A program made the translations under genes and the position numbers. The notes under the pieces were generated by a model, which saw only the letters and a list, made by a program, of their open reading frames with translations, had not been told where the DNA came from and did not search any database. From Drosophila pseudoobscura (Eukaryota > Arthropoda > Insecta > Diptera > Drosophilidae), in assembly GCF_009870125.1 (NCBI RefSeq), contig NC_046683.1, positions 53,149,869-53,213,868 on the forward strand: a DNA stretch of 64,000 bases, in the 5' to 3' direction. Positions 37,999-51,081 of the stretch are shown here, piece after piece (within the stretch, counting starts at the first letter, position 1; each line of letters begins with the position of its first letter).

Positions 37999-40345
37999 CC
38001 TGCCAAATCACTGACGGACCACAGAAATGGTATTCAAATAAAATGGATTATAGCATTTTAGAGAATCTTCTGCTCGGTTGATAATCTTAAATAAATTAAA
38101 ACACAAGAGAGAGCACTCTCTGGTGGGTGGAGAGACGTAATATTACTAATCAATGCTCTGAAACTACATTACTGCTACTGGACTTTTACATAAAAAACGA
38201 TAAGGGAGTATCTAATCAACAAATGATAATTGAAACTGATAAAATTCCGCTCGTTAGAAAGTGCAACATCGACCCTACAGACAGCTGCAATGCTTCCAAG
38301 AATGGCATTTGTTTGTTCATGGGAAAAGCAGAGCCTCAAAGGAGTTCTGCGGTAGTACAAGTGGATTAGTAGGTGGGCTTGTCCTTGCTCCCGATTGCCA
38401 GCCAGCCAGCCAGCTCGAGAATCCACTCTGCAGCCTACTGAAAAGTTAATTGAAAGATCTGTATGCACATTTATGTACTACCCTTCAAATCAATAACTAT
38501 TACTTAAACAAAGGGGAAAACAGGGGAGGGAGTGGAGTGACTGTGGGTGCAAGTTTAATTGCATGCAGATTGGGGGGGCAGATTGAGGGACGAAAACAAG
38601 GTGAAACAAAACGGCGCCCAACTTTTGTGCGGGGGGAATCATGCAGAGCGCAGCACATTTCAAATTGGCCATTGAACTTTCATATCAAAACACACAAACA
38701 AAAACAGGCAGCAACAGCGAACGGCCAACAGAACCGGGGCGAAAATGGCTTTTAAAATGCTAAAAACACGCGAGAACCGCGCCCCATCATAATTGGAAAT
38801 GTCTGTAAGAATCGTAAGAACCCTCTCCCCGAAAGCCGCCCCCCGCCTCCCGCCTCCCGCCCCCGCCACATAATGGCTCGTACGAGTACATCCGCTGCGC
38901 CCCAGCTCCAGCTCCAGTCCCAGTCCCACCTGCGGCGCACCTGCCCCCGGGCGGTTGTTAACAACTTTGTGGAAATTACAATGGGGAAAGGAAAGTGGAA
39001 AGTGTAATCAAAGTGGTTAGGAGGTCGTTGCTTTAAGGGCAAGCGATTAGCGTGCAACGTGCAGGCCCGGGGCCTACATGCAATCCCATGAGAAATTCAA
39101 TTTCCCGAATCGATTAACATATTATTTGCGTGGGTCCAGCCCTGGATTGATCTTCTTTCATCTTTATTTGATGATCAGTATGAGATCTAGCACCTGTTGG
39201 TGCACACAAAGAGCTTGTCCAAATGGTGGCTAAATTGCTTGGGCCTATAAATAGATCGAAATTTGAAAAAGTTTCGAATTTTTGTTGCACCTTGCACTCG
39301 TTATCCAACCATTTTATGGCTCGAATGGGAAACGGTTTATCGTGTGTGCAGAATTGGCTTATAAGACATCAATAATTGTCTGATAAAAGACATATATACA
39401 TAGATAATAGATAACCGAGCTATTAACAGTTGATTGCTGAGCTAAAGAGAGTCATATGTGTCTCGATAGCATTCAAGTGGAAAGAATAGCGAGCTACCTT
39501 CTCTGCCAATCCTTCAATACATAACTTAAAGAACTAAATATAAGGAGGACAAATAAATGGAACCTCTCGTTAATCCAACTATCAGGCAATGGCGATCCAA
39601 AATAGACTTAGTTTCCATATCGTTTTCGGAATATTAGATTGGGTTAGGCCCTCAACGGGGCCACGCATAGGCCAGTATGTCCCTTAGCTAAGGGAATATT
39701 AGAACCCTTTTATTTTCAAAATTATGGATGCCACAACAGAGCTCAAAGATCCCATCAATGTAGGAAATAGTATACCATACTACTCTCTCCCTCCCTCTCT
39801 CTCTCTCTCTCTCTCTTTTGTGCAGGTTTGTTCTTATCAAGGTCTCTTTCTGTAATGGCCTTCGAAGGCATAATTAATTGCAGTTCCCAAAAAAGAACAA
39901 ATTACTGCAAAGAAAAGCTGGTTTATACATATATGTATGTATGTATGTATGTATTTCGTTGAGTGCTGAACATTTCGCTTTCGCAGAATGGATTTTAAAT
40001 ATTTAAATATTTAATTTAATTAATGGCAAAAATGACTTCCCTCTCAAGAGCGAAAGAAAAATGAAATATTGACCACACATTCGCACATAATTTCGTTTGC
40101 TTTTTGTCTTATGTTTTATCTGAAGAACGGCCATGGAAACACTAGCATCTGTTTGTAGAGATATACCATTATAGCATCCCAAAAGCAGTATATAAAGATG
40201 GTATAGATATATGAAATCCATATGGAAATATTGTTTGGGCGTGTAGTAAAATAGAAATGAAGTAAATCGAGTGAAATCTGTTAATAAATCGAATACCATC
40301 GGCGTCTAAAGTGGAATAATCTTTTTTTCTTGGTTTTAATTGCAG

Positions 40346-40377
40346 TTTCCCAATGCCACTAATCGCACCCGTGAAAT
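40346..40377 (+). other. Possible 32-bp mini-exon with canonical splice sites
   Basis: The segment is flanked by a good acceptor (TTTTAATTGCAG) and a strong donor (GAAAT|GTAAGTAC). Its only stop-free frame would read two N-glycosylation-like triplets, but the following coding exon starts with its own ATG, so it is more likely an untranslated GlcAT-P exon. It may also be a chance pair of sites. Confidence 0.3.
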
Positions 40378-40868
40378 GTAAGTACAAGGCCTTAAAAAGT
40401 AAATAAAATACCATTTGGTATTAAAAACTTTCAGACTTCGTTGCGTAGACGTCGGGGCCCTATCGACGTCCGTCCCGTCCCGTCCCGTCCACGCCCCCCG
40501 CTTCGCCTTCACTGCGTAAAACAATCAGAAATCGAGTGAAATAAAAAACCCGAAAAAGAAAAACCGCACACAAAGCAAATAAAGAGGAGAGAGAGCCAGA
40601 ACCAGTGCCAGAGCCAGAGCCAGAGCACACAGTAGAATATACAGAGAAATCAGCGGAAAATAACATTCGAAAGCAACGGCAAAAACGAAACGAATGAAAT
40701 CAAAACACCAAAGAAGAGTAAAGCGACGACCCACACGGAAGAAAGCAGCAGAACGACAACAACAACCACAGCAGCAGCAGCAACCAGAGAGAACCCCATA
40801 GAAGGGAGCAGGGTCCACCCACTATATGCCCTAGTATTGTCCGTAAACGACGAGTACTTTATTGTGGA

Positions 40869-43800
40869 ATGAAGGGCGGCGGTGCCTACATCAGCATTGG
40901 CTCAAGCACCAGCGGCATCAACAGCATGGGGAGCGGCAGCGGCAGTGGCAGCGGCAGCAAGATGACGCTGGGAAAATCTGTTAAAATGTACCTGACCATA
41001 TTCATAGCCACGACCTGCATCTACATGGTGCTGTATCAGTATCACATGTCCCGGGAACCCTTCGCGCCCAGCGAAGTCGGAAAGGTAAGCCAAACTACCA
41101 AATAGAGCCTTTAGTCAAGGCCCAGATTGAAAGGCTCTCTGGGAGGACATTTACTGGGAGTTTCCAAAGCGATCCATCCATAAAAGACATTGATTTTATC
41201 CATCTGAAGCTCTTAGAAGTGGGTATTCGCCTTACAAGGCAGCTCCAAGCAGTGGATGGATCTGCAAAGCAGACCGAGAGAGCATATCACATATCTCTCT
41301 CTCGCCCACTGCCGTTTCCATAAGAAAACTGTAGAAATTTCCAGTAAGTGTCATACGGGCTCAAGGAACCGTTGATTGCAGTTGTCGCCGCCGGCCCTCG
41401 CTCGTTCTTCGTTTTGTTTTGTTTCCATTTCGTTATCTGTTATACATTGTTATTCTGCATATGTATGTATGTCTGTTTGTGTCTGTCCATATGTATGTAT
41501 GTATGTGTGTAATTAGATACCGTTTGTTAATTAGCTAGAGCGAGTTCTAAGCACACTTCTCTCCCACTCGCACACTGTGTTGTACAACAGTCGTCACCAC
41601 CCACCGTCCACCGCCCACCGTCCACCGCCCACTGCTACGAGATGTGGGACATCATTAATATAACAGTTATTAGATAAACCAACGTATCGGACAGGCAGGA
41701 GGAGGCAAGATTGATAGCCAATGCCAGGAGCTGGTCGAAGATAAACATGTTATCTTTGATGAATGGATGTTTGAAAGGGCTCCAAAGGGATTACACAAAT
41801 CGTTTACGCCAGCGATAGGGAGCGCAGTCCAGGGGCGTGGTATTGAAAGGGGGACATAGATGATAGTGTGACAGGTGTGCCCATCAAAGCCGTACAGTAA
41901 TAGATCTACTACGTGCCTTTGCTGTTGTTCCGTCTATCTTCATTTTAATGGGTGAAAGTTAGAGAACTTGGATTTTCGAACACATACATATGTTAGTGTT
42001 TGTAGTTATATCTTGTGATTGTTGTTACCGATTGGGGGTTTCTGTTCAGTTGGGCTAGGTTAGTTTCCGTCTCTTGTGATTAGCTAGTTGCTATCAATCC
42101 TATGTATGTGCTCGTATGTATGTTTGTTCTCTAATCAACTATCTATATTTGTCTGTAATTGTTTCCTTTATGTTCTATTTCTTGTTCTATTTCCACTTGA
42201 TCTCCCATCCGTAATCTAATCGCAAACAAAACGTAACTTTAGCATCAAGAGAAATCATCATCATCGTCATATATCGCCTCATATTTGTGGTCACCCATGT
42301 CCCTGCTAATGGCCAATGCAACAACAACAACAACAACAACGACAGTGTCTTCAACAACAACAACAACAGCAACAGTAAGCAATGCAGGACAGGTGGGACA
42401 GGGATCATCCTCTGGGTCCATCCGAACGGTTTCATTAGCTGCCACCCGACCCACACAAGCATCGTCATTGGCATCGGCATCGGCATCAGCGGGTGGCGCC
42501 GCCGCCCATAAGACTGCAGCAGCAACAACAACAACCACATCAACCACTCCCCCAGCAACAGTTACAACAACAACCACAACAAGAGCCAATCCGATCGCCA
42601 AAAAAGGTCCAGCATCCACATCCATGTCCCAGTCCCAGCTGGACGCTGCCCATAAAATTCGACCAACATTCGTTGCCGCTTCAGAGCCCGTAAATATATT
42701 GACGTAATCGTAATCGTAGCCGTAGCCGTAGCCGTACTTGTACCTGTATCCGTAGCTTTAGTTTTTCTGTTTGTACCCCTCGTAGCACTGCACGGAATGT
42801 GGATGTCACAACCAAAGCACGAAGTCTTCCTTTTTCCATCCACTTTTAATGCTTTTCCGTTGAGCGAAAGATCGAAATCCTAGCCATAACTGATTGATGC
42901 TTTGGTGTGGCATACCTTCCATATAGAATAAGTATTTTAACGATCTATCCACAGTGTTTTTGCCCCCCAACAGCATCCACTTTGTATATTTTTTGTTCGT
43001 TTTTGTTTAATTTGGAGAAGTGCATCCCCTCTGTGTACATACTCGAATAACTTTCGCTTCTCTCCGTGCAAACACGAGTACTCGTCGGTTTGATTGCTAA
43101 TTATGATAGAACTGGTGGCTTGTGTGGTGGCTTTTTTTGTTTTTATGTTCTTTTCGTACTCTGAACTAACTTTAACAATTTCCTTGATTGGTTTTTGTGG
43201 CTTGCATCGCTGGTCGTCACAAGTGCGTGGCACGAGGTTGTCATTACACTGTATACATATGCACCTAAATTGAACAACAAATTAGAGCGGGCTGTTGACT
43301 TGGCCATAAACCAAAGCTGAATGGCAAACAAGCTTCAATTTTGGTTCGAATGGAAATGCCTTACGGGAAATTATTAAAGCCACAATCGGAAACAAGGCGT
43401 TTGCGGCACTTGAAAGTCGGTTAAGCAAGCCGACAGTATAATTTGCACAAACACAAATTAGTTGACAAATGCATTCCATATTTGCCAGACACCAAGCGGA
43501 GCCACTCGCTGCATGTTAATTATAGTGCCATTAGGACCATAAATAGGCATAGATATAGATTGCCATCACAGCAATTGCTGTATTGCTGTATCGCTGTACT
43601 GCTGATGTTTGTCTAACCAACTTTTGTTGGCCACACGATGTGCAAATTGGTTGGCAGCTATCAGTATCACGATTTCTGGGTTAATCACATGCATTATACT
43701 GGAATTAACCAGCAACCAGCCACCGCGAACCAACCATTCCCCGCTCCCTTTTCTGTTCCACATCCTTTTCAAAACGATGTGCAAACAAAAAGACTTCCAT

Positions 43801-46112
43801 TCAGCATTTTGCATGAGTCTAATTTGAAAATTGCTCAAAATGCAGATACAAATACAGATAGAGATAGAGATACAGAGGGAGAGGGGGAGAAACCGAAACC
43901 GCCGACAGTAACAGCAACAGCAACAAATGGTATATATATATATATATATACTATGTTTATAGAACATTTGACTAGCATTGAAAGGCTCTGGTGGGTGGGT
44001 GGCTGGTGATCTAGTTTCTAGATTCATGCAAAATGCAAGCCAATTGAAAAGATTCACGCGCATTTGTTGGTTTCTGTCATTTAGTAGTAGTTGGATCCAC
44101 TAACAGCAATGCAGCTGCCACTGCCCCTGCGTGTGCCCTACACTCAATGTCAGAGCTTGGGCCCATCGGCTGGGAAGGAAGGTTGGGGTCACCCTTTCAC
44201 TGCTAAGCCACTCTGCGAGAGAGCGCAGGGGAAGTTGTTGTCTTTATTCAGTAGCTTAATAGTTTGCAGTCCAGTATAGTGCTAATCAATGCAGTGCAGT
44301 GTTGTGCAACGCAGCTCAGTGTTGAGCAGCGGGTGGCATCTTATCTACCTCGTGCAACCGGAGGAGATCTTGCTGTTCAGCTCAGCCCATAATCCATCCA
44401 ACTTAGTGGATTTTTGCATGCTGCCATGGACACATGATCCCTCCAGCTCTGCCTCCGCCTCCACCTCCCATCCCAACCCGTTCCAATCTATCTCTTTTCT
44501 TTATTTAAATATCTGGGTTTATTTTGCAAAGTAAATTTGAATTTGAATGCTGCTTCCACCCGCATTTTCCTCTGCGACCGCCACTGCGACTGCCATTGCG
44601 AGTGCGCGTATGAGTGTCAGGGAATGGACAATTTGCAAAGTAGTGCGGCGGTTTATTTATTTTCAACGTCAGTCGTTCAATGGGCCATTCGGTTACATGC
44701 ATACAATACAGTACAATACCATCTGGAAATGGAAATGAAAATTGAAATGGAAGTAGAAATAGAAATGGAAATGAAAATGAAAATGGGGTGTACTATTATG
44801 CCAGTATGTCGGTTACTGGTGCTGTGGGGCTTGAGAATGCGGTCTAGACACGCAGCCCCCTCTGCGAATGGGGGCGGATGTGGTCCAAGCCGATCCGTTC
44901 GCCTGTAAATTAATTTGCATAATTGCTCATAAAAAGAAACTCACGCCGCGTTACGCATCACCACACCCCACCTAACGAACCACTTTGCCACCCACCAACC
45001 AGCACAAGTGCAATGTACACACACACACACACACACACACTGCCACCACCTTTACCACTTGAGAGTACGGCCGTAGATAATCCTATCCTTAAACACTTGA
45101 CCCCGCAGCCGCCCCTGTACATAATCACGCCCACCTACCGGAGGCCCGAGCAGCTGGCGGAACTGACGCGCCTCGGATACACGCTGAAGCACGTGGCCAA
45201 TCTGCTGTGGCTGGTCATCGAGGATGCGAACAAGACGAACCCACTGGTGGCGCACACCCTGGACCGCATCGGGGTGCCGTACGAGTACATGGTGGGTGAG
45301 TATTGTCGTCCGGTGTCATGTCCACACCCCATTCGAGTGATATTTACGAGTTCCCGATGCCCATCCCATTCCACTCGCAGCACCCATGCCCGAGAAGTAC
45401 AAGCAGACGAAAAAGGCCAAGCCGCGCGGCGTCTCCAACAGGAATCGGGGCCTCGAGTATCTGCGACAACATGCCACCGAGGGCGTGCTCTACTTTGCCG
45501 ACGATGATAATACCTATGACATTAGCATATTCGAGCAGGTATGCTATCGACATTAAGGGGCCGTACTCCATTAAGTACTGACGACTGGGCTTGTCCTCCT
45601 CCTCCTCCTCCTCCTCCTCCTCCGCCTCCTCCACAGATGCGGTACATCAGCAAGGTGGGCATGTGGCCCGTGGGGCTCGTGACCAAAACGGGCGTCAGCA
45701 GCCCCATTATACGGAACGGGAAGCTAGACGGCTACTACGATGGCTGGATAGGGGGACGGAAGTACCCCGTGGACATGGCCGGATTCGCGGTGAACATCAA
45801 GTTCCTGAGGCAGCGACCCCACGCGCAGATGCCCTTCAAGCCGGGCTATGAAGAGGATGGCTTCCTGCGGAGTCTCGCGCCGTTGGATAACGACGAAATA
45901 GATCTGCTGGCCGACGAGTGCCGAGATGTGAGTGTCTCCTGCCTGCCTGCATTCTGAATTAATGATCGAACTAATCATGCTCTCTATGTGCTCTACAGAT
46001 CCTCACCTGGCACACGCAGACCAAGAAGAATCCCCCCGCACAGGCGTTGAACAAGACGCGCTACAGCAACACCAATCTGGTGCACATAGACAAGCTGCTG
46101 GTGCGTCCGTAA
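40869..46112 (+). CDS. GlcAT-P: GlcAT-P, Golgi beta-1,3-glucuronosyltransferase
   Basis: Six exons (40869-41084, 42243-42689, 45109-45295, 45381-45538, 45637-45927, 45999-46112) join in frame to 470 residues, close to the melanogaster protein. It is a type II membrane protein: short cytoplasmic tail with a Gly-Ser run, transmembrane segment at residues 41-58, a long Thr-rich stem (about 85-220), then the GT43 catalytic domain from 222 (YIITPTYRRPEQLAEL). The donor-binding DDD motif is at 324-326 (YFADDDNTY), and the acceptor-site block PVDMAGFAVN and the GYEEDGFLRSL segment are present. The enzyme adds glucuronic acid to galactose on glycoproteins, glycolipids or proteoglycan linkers in the Golgi. 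The exon 2 donor (CCC|GTAAAT) is weak, but the join gives the expected FVAAS-PPLYIITP junction. Introns of 1.2 and 2.4 kb have no visible genes. Confidence 0.93.
42690..45108 (+). other. GlcAT-P intron 2 with several microsatellites
   Basis: This 2.4-kb intron contains a CGTAGC six-base repeat (42711-42757), a TA run (43930-43950), a GAAATG six-base repeat (44727-44790) and an AC run (45017-45040) just before the acceptor. No other coding exon is supported. Confidence 0.6.
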
Positions 46113-48978
46113 GGACGTCAGACTGTAGTTAGATATAGATAGATATAGATAAACCCGCGCAGGGGGTCCGTTTAGGAAAGCGAGTGAGCTCACAAAGTGT
46201 CCATGGACTTGACCAGTTGTACAGGTACAACCTTGTGTTAAAGTCCCGATTCCACGCTTTTATGTGGACTGTGAACCAATCAGAATTGATCAGATCAGTA
46301 GATCCAGTAGGTGTACATTATTACCATAATCATACGATACGATAGCTAGCTCTAAGCGCGCACTCTCCTACGATACAGCCAGGCTTTGTTTGACCCCAGA
46401 CACCAGACACTAGACACTAGACACGGCTCCTACTACATGCATACGAGTACGTATATTTGTAATCACACCTTAAGTACTCTACTCTACTCTAAATCATATC
46501 GTATCGTCCTCGACTACTACTACTAATACTTTTTGTAAATATTCGCCAATCTTGATTTAAGTTTAAGCAATACTTTTGTTTTGGTTTAAGTGGAAATTTA
46601 TCAGATTTCTCGGCCACAACGAATTGGATCGGATGTTCCTAAAGCTACAAGAAGATACCCCACAAATTGTGCATTCAATTCCATCAACGTTTTCACTCAT
46701 ACCCAAGAGACAACCAATGCACGAGGTCAAGGCCTCCTCCCCAACCACAACAACTATTGGTAAATAGTAAATGGTAAATGTTAAATGGGGACAAGGTGTC
46801 AACTAGAAACTTATTTCCCGGAATGCTCCTAAGGAACACTACCCAAAAAGCAGCTCAAATGTGGGCCGCAGCCATTTCAATAATTCATGTTGACACAGTA
46901 TGTTCTGCAGGCAGACACGAGCCGGGTGGCACAGATACTACCACTGCGACTATCCTACCCGTAACTCAAGGCACGGACTGGCCCCAAAGCATACCGAGCT
47001 CTGGGTGAACCTCCGAATCGCGTGCAGAGCTGCATGCCAGTCGATGCGGCGGCGGGAAGTACAGCAAACAGTTTACTATATGCTAATGGGATTCAATGAC
47101 TCAAAAGTTTTGGCAAGGCAAAGCAAAGCAAAGCAAAAGCAATTCCAATTCCTGTAGAAATTATGCACACTTTGTTTGTTGAATTTTGTCCTTTCAACAC
47201 ACAAACACTCTATCTCTATACCTATCTCTCTCTCTGTAGGCCTAAGGATCTGTTGTACGAGTAGTTTCGAATTCTAGGTTTCCAAATGCAACACTTTCGC
47301 ACTATCCCTAAGCATCTAAGTATTTGATAATGATAAGTTAAGTTTACAAAGATAAAGATAAATACATTTGTATTGTACTATATTCAAGTTATGAACTGCA
47401 CTGAAATACGCCTACGTGTAAATAATATATTCACCAAAAAGTTGTAACCAAATTTTTACAAGTCCCGATATTGTACGGGAGCTATGGAGCTAAGGAAACT
47501 ATGACAAATGGTATTATAAAATTTATACAATTTATACAACGGAATACGGAATACGATAAGCAGCAAAGCAATTAGTTAGGTACTTACAAAAAATCTTACA
47601 ACAAAATACTAATATACTATTTAAACTACGAGTACGAGTACGAGTACGACTACGAGTACGAGTATATATTGATTGATATATAATGTAAAACCAAACCTCT
47701 TCAAGATATCTCAGAATCTTCCCCAGAATACTAAACGATACAGAAATAGTACACGAGTACGTCTAAAGCTATTCTCTTATTCAAGTACATTACAACATAA
47801 AATGTTTAAACCTGACAGAACTTCAATCATTTTTTAAGCAAAATAACTTTCAATAAATTTATCAATTTTCTAAACCATTTTCAAAGTACATACATGATTC
47901 CCCCATCTCTTGTTTTTATTAATACAATACATATTTCTACACACAATGAGAACAAACTGATGGAATGGTTCGAGAATCTATACATGGAATTTATTTCGAA
48001 ACAAAGATACATATATATGTCGTATTCTTATAAACTGGAAAGTGCAACTGGAGTAATCGAAGCGTGTTGGCGATCTACTATATATAAGAGTTATCTATCG
48101 ACTAGTGGCTCCAGGCGGCAGCATCAATCAACTGGTTTAGAGTTCCTGCAGTCGCTCTTCGCGTAAAGAGAGGCCTCGTCCCAGCATTTCCCATTTGCTG
48201 AAAGTTTTCTCAACTGTTCAGACATATGCCATGGCTGGTTCGCATTCGATCAGATACTTGCAATATTTTACGTGTATTTACCATCGCTGTTTGGGCACTT
48301 CGAAACTGGTTCGAATCTCTGCTCTCAGATATACTTTTTTTTTGTATCTTTTAAAGTACCAATTCTGAATTTTCGTCGGATGCACAGCAACAGTAGGATT
48401 CTACTATGAAGAGTGCGGGATAATCGTAAGAGTACTACAGATAAGAGAGGACAGTGCATCATCTAAAAGCTTACATTAAATGGCACTAATCTGGTCACTA
48501 TTTTTATGTATTATAGTAGATCCTACCCTTCTTTTCGGGTTCGTTCCTTTAACAATTTGCAAATAGTAAAATATTGAATCGGAAACTTCTTAATATGTAC
48601 TTTGTAACTTTTTTTAAACACATCTAGGTTCTACGTAGAGTAGAGTAGAGTAGAGTTTGAGATAAGAAAAATATTATCTATTGTGACTACTTGGAACTTA
48701 AGAAACAAACCTTATGTGCATTGGTCATTCGCCAAGAAAGTCGATTTATATCATAGATCAAGAGACAACATACCAAGCTTACATGCGGACAACAAGACTT
48801 GCAGGGATCTTATTCAAACGGGAGAGCTTCGAATCAATCGAAGAGAAAGCGGTTGCAAAATTCACATTTAAGATAAGATCACTTGCGGGGTTTGAAAGGA
48901 GTCGGGCTGATCCTACAGCTTCTCGGGTATCGGGTGTGACCGATTCCTAGTTCCGATCGACTCGATCCGGAGTGCACT
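46113..48978. other. GlcAT-P 3' UTR and intergenic DNA
   Basis: AT-rich, with no supported coding frame. It has a GAGTAC repeat at 47630-47662 and GTAGA repeats at 48635-48656. Several poly(A)-like signals exist; AATAAA at 47852-47857 is one. If it is used, the 3' UTR would be about 1.7 kb. Confidence 0.45.
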
Positions 48979-51081
48979 CTACTGTGTGGTACTAAAAAGA
49001 TAACTCAACATCGATGGCTGCACGTGAAAGCTTATAGTTGCCTCTTCCCACTTGGTACGAATCAAACGCTGCAACGGCGTGTTGAGCGTTGACTCCTCCT
49101 TGGCGACCACATCGCTACTACCGCTAGCGCCACTAGCAGCACCACCAACACCGCCGCCGCTAGCGGCACCCACACCGCCACCGGCAGGAGCACCTCCACC
49201 CGGAGTCGGAGCAGCAGCAGCGCTCGCTTCTCCATCCTTTCCGGCTGGCTTTCCCGCCATCGAGGTACCCTCCGGTGTGATTGGTTGCCGCTCCAACATG
49301 ACCAATGCCTGCTCATTGTACGTGCGATTGTCGATGGTCATCTGTATCTGATGCCCCGAACAGCTATAGTAGTTCACATCGAAGCGCGACTCCGCGTGGT
49401 AGTTGCGCAGCAGGTCCGGATTCCGGTTGAACACCACACCGTAGTGGCCTGTGCAGCTCGTTACCCAGATGGGATAGTTGGGCGTCTTGAGCCGTGAGCC
49501 CGGCTGTCGGGATTGATTAACCGCTGCCTGTATTCACAGTAAGAAAGTTTCAAATATAGATATAACGCGGATCGCCACAGTTTTAGAGAACAAAAATAAG
49601 AGCATTAAGTCCGTACTTACGCTAGAGGACTCGATGTCCCACAGCAGCAGACCGATCATACATCGTTTGAGCACTCCGTACTGCGGAACCGCCTGAAAAC
49701 AAACACGAAACTCAATACCTTTGATGGGGCCTATCTGGATCTATATCTTCTTCTTCGGGTTACGTTACACACATAGCTACTTTCATCGCCCACATTGACG
49801 ACGCCGTTGTGTATGTAGGGCGTGGCACGTCCCGTCAGCAACAAGGTGACAATCATCAGAGAGCCCTCCTCGTGGTTGCTCATTGTGAGGGGCGAGGATT
49901 TCGAGGAGTCCAGGTCCGTGCGCACTCTGCAACGATTGGAAAAGTATTCACCGCCGAATAGCAAATGATAAGGGTCTACAGAATGCATCTGATACAGAGG
50001 ATATATGGATACATGACGGGTATATGCGGACACTGGATCAAGCTGAAATCTTACTTTCCCATGGATCGCGTGAGGACGGCGCTATAAAGAAACAGCAGAG
50101 TGCCAGGGGTCTCTTCCTCTGAAAACTTTGAAGCGGGTTAGAGGGATACTTTTCGATCAGAGAAACGTATAATTCAATTGTGCAAATTCTGGGTCTTACG
50201 TATTTGAAATTCCGCTTCATAAAATGCTCTAGCTCCTCGTTGGGCGACAGGGTAAAGACATAGAGCTGCAACGAATTGGGAATGCACTTTCTACCTGTGT
50301 TCTTTTCAAGGAAATCTCTTTCCCATCGAAGGGCTTCCATCATGAAATAGGGGGACGGGACGGGGGAACTCACCTTCTCGGTTACCGAGTCGTGGAAGTA
50401 GCTGGCACTGTGATCCACAAAGACCTCGTCCTCTGACGGCAGTACCATGGTCACCTTTCCCTTGTCCGAAATGGTTCGGAGTATCTCTACCAGGGCACAG
50501 AAGAGGGCCTCCCTCTGCATCTCGGCGTTGGCCAGGAGCGGGCTGGAAGAACACACATGCGAATGCGAATGGGGATGAGCTGAGCTCTGTGGATTCCAGA
50601 GGGGGATTCGAACACGCACTCGGTGAGGGCAGCCACACGGCTGGTCTTGCGGGCGAAGAGCAAATACTTGAGAACGAATCCTTGGACGACGGACAGCAGG
50701 CCACGGGTGGCGTTTCGGGGCGATCGAAGGCCGTATGCAAGCTCCTCCTTGGGCGCTCCAAAGACAAAGGACGTCTGCAGCCACTCGGCACGCATGGGGA
50801 TGGCGGCAGTGCCAAAGATCAGATTGCGCAGATCCTAAATGGGACAGGACAGACATCATCACCGTATCGCCGACGAAAGAGGCGTTGCCTACCGTTGCCA
50901 ATTCGGATGTTATGGGCAAACCACCCTGGGTGATGAACTCCTTGTTCATTTCTAATTGGATGTCGTGTTCCGCTGGATGATTTCTGTTTCCGCTAGAGAC
51001 CTTTGCTCCACTCTGCGACTCGTTGGCGAATGATTTCTCGCGAGGCACAGTTCTGTGCCCTGTCTGGACTTGGCTCCGCAT
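48979..51081 (-). CDS. MINDY-4/4B-like protein, predicted inactive deubiquitinase
   Basis: Eight exons (51081-50893, 50834-50620, 50542-50374, 50265-50200, 50116-50055, 49926-49773, 49692-49621, 49527-48979) join in frame to 491 residues. The chain aligns by eye with the MINDY-4 catalytic domain: LRNLIFGT, EWLQTSFVF, YGL...GLLSVVQGFVLKYLLF, LYVFTLSPNEELEHFMK, LLFLYSAVLTRS, LLLTGRATPYIHNG, LKTPNYPIWVTSCTGHYGVVF and a C-terminal LQRLIRTKWEEA. In active members the GGPCG loop supplies the catalytic Cys; here the equal-length loop reads RNATRG, with Arg107 (codon 50705-50703) in place of Cys. The histidine of the GHYGV box is kept. A Gly/Ala-rich insert (about 70 residues) precedes the last conserved block. 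MINDY enzymes cut K48-linked ubiquitin chains; this one probably only binds ubiquitin or partners. The exon 5 acceptor is ambiguous by 2 bases. Confidence 0.85.

Larger units (their letters stand above)
27093..40345. other. 13 kb without a supported gene (probable GlcAT-P 5' intron)
   Basis: I find no exon with good codon structure and flanking splice sites. The DNA is a mix of AT-rich segments and short repeats: GCCCCATGCCCC units at 27548-27598, GACCTGG units at 27945-27975, GCCCCCGCT units at 36064-36108, a pyrimidine tract at 37395-37520, a CAGCCCCA minisatellite at 37735-37820, a GA tract at 37945-37975, CT runs at 36790-36810 and 39783-39817, and a TGTA run near 39930-39955. A decayed transposon lies at 33540-33880. 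The stretch is likely dominated by regulatory intron or intergenic DNA. Confidence 0.5.

Noticed and set aside
45595-45632. CCT repeat as a coding Pro or Ser run
   Set aside because: It lies in a GlcAT-P intron and serves as the polypyrimidine tract of the next acceptor.
48300-48330. GGTTCGAATC-like T-loop suggesting a tRNA
   Set aside because: No acceptor stem, anticodon arm or A-box at the right distance could be found.
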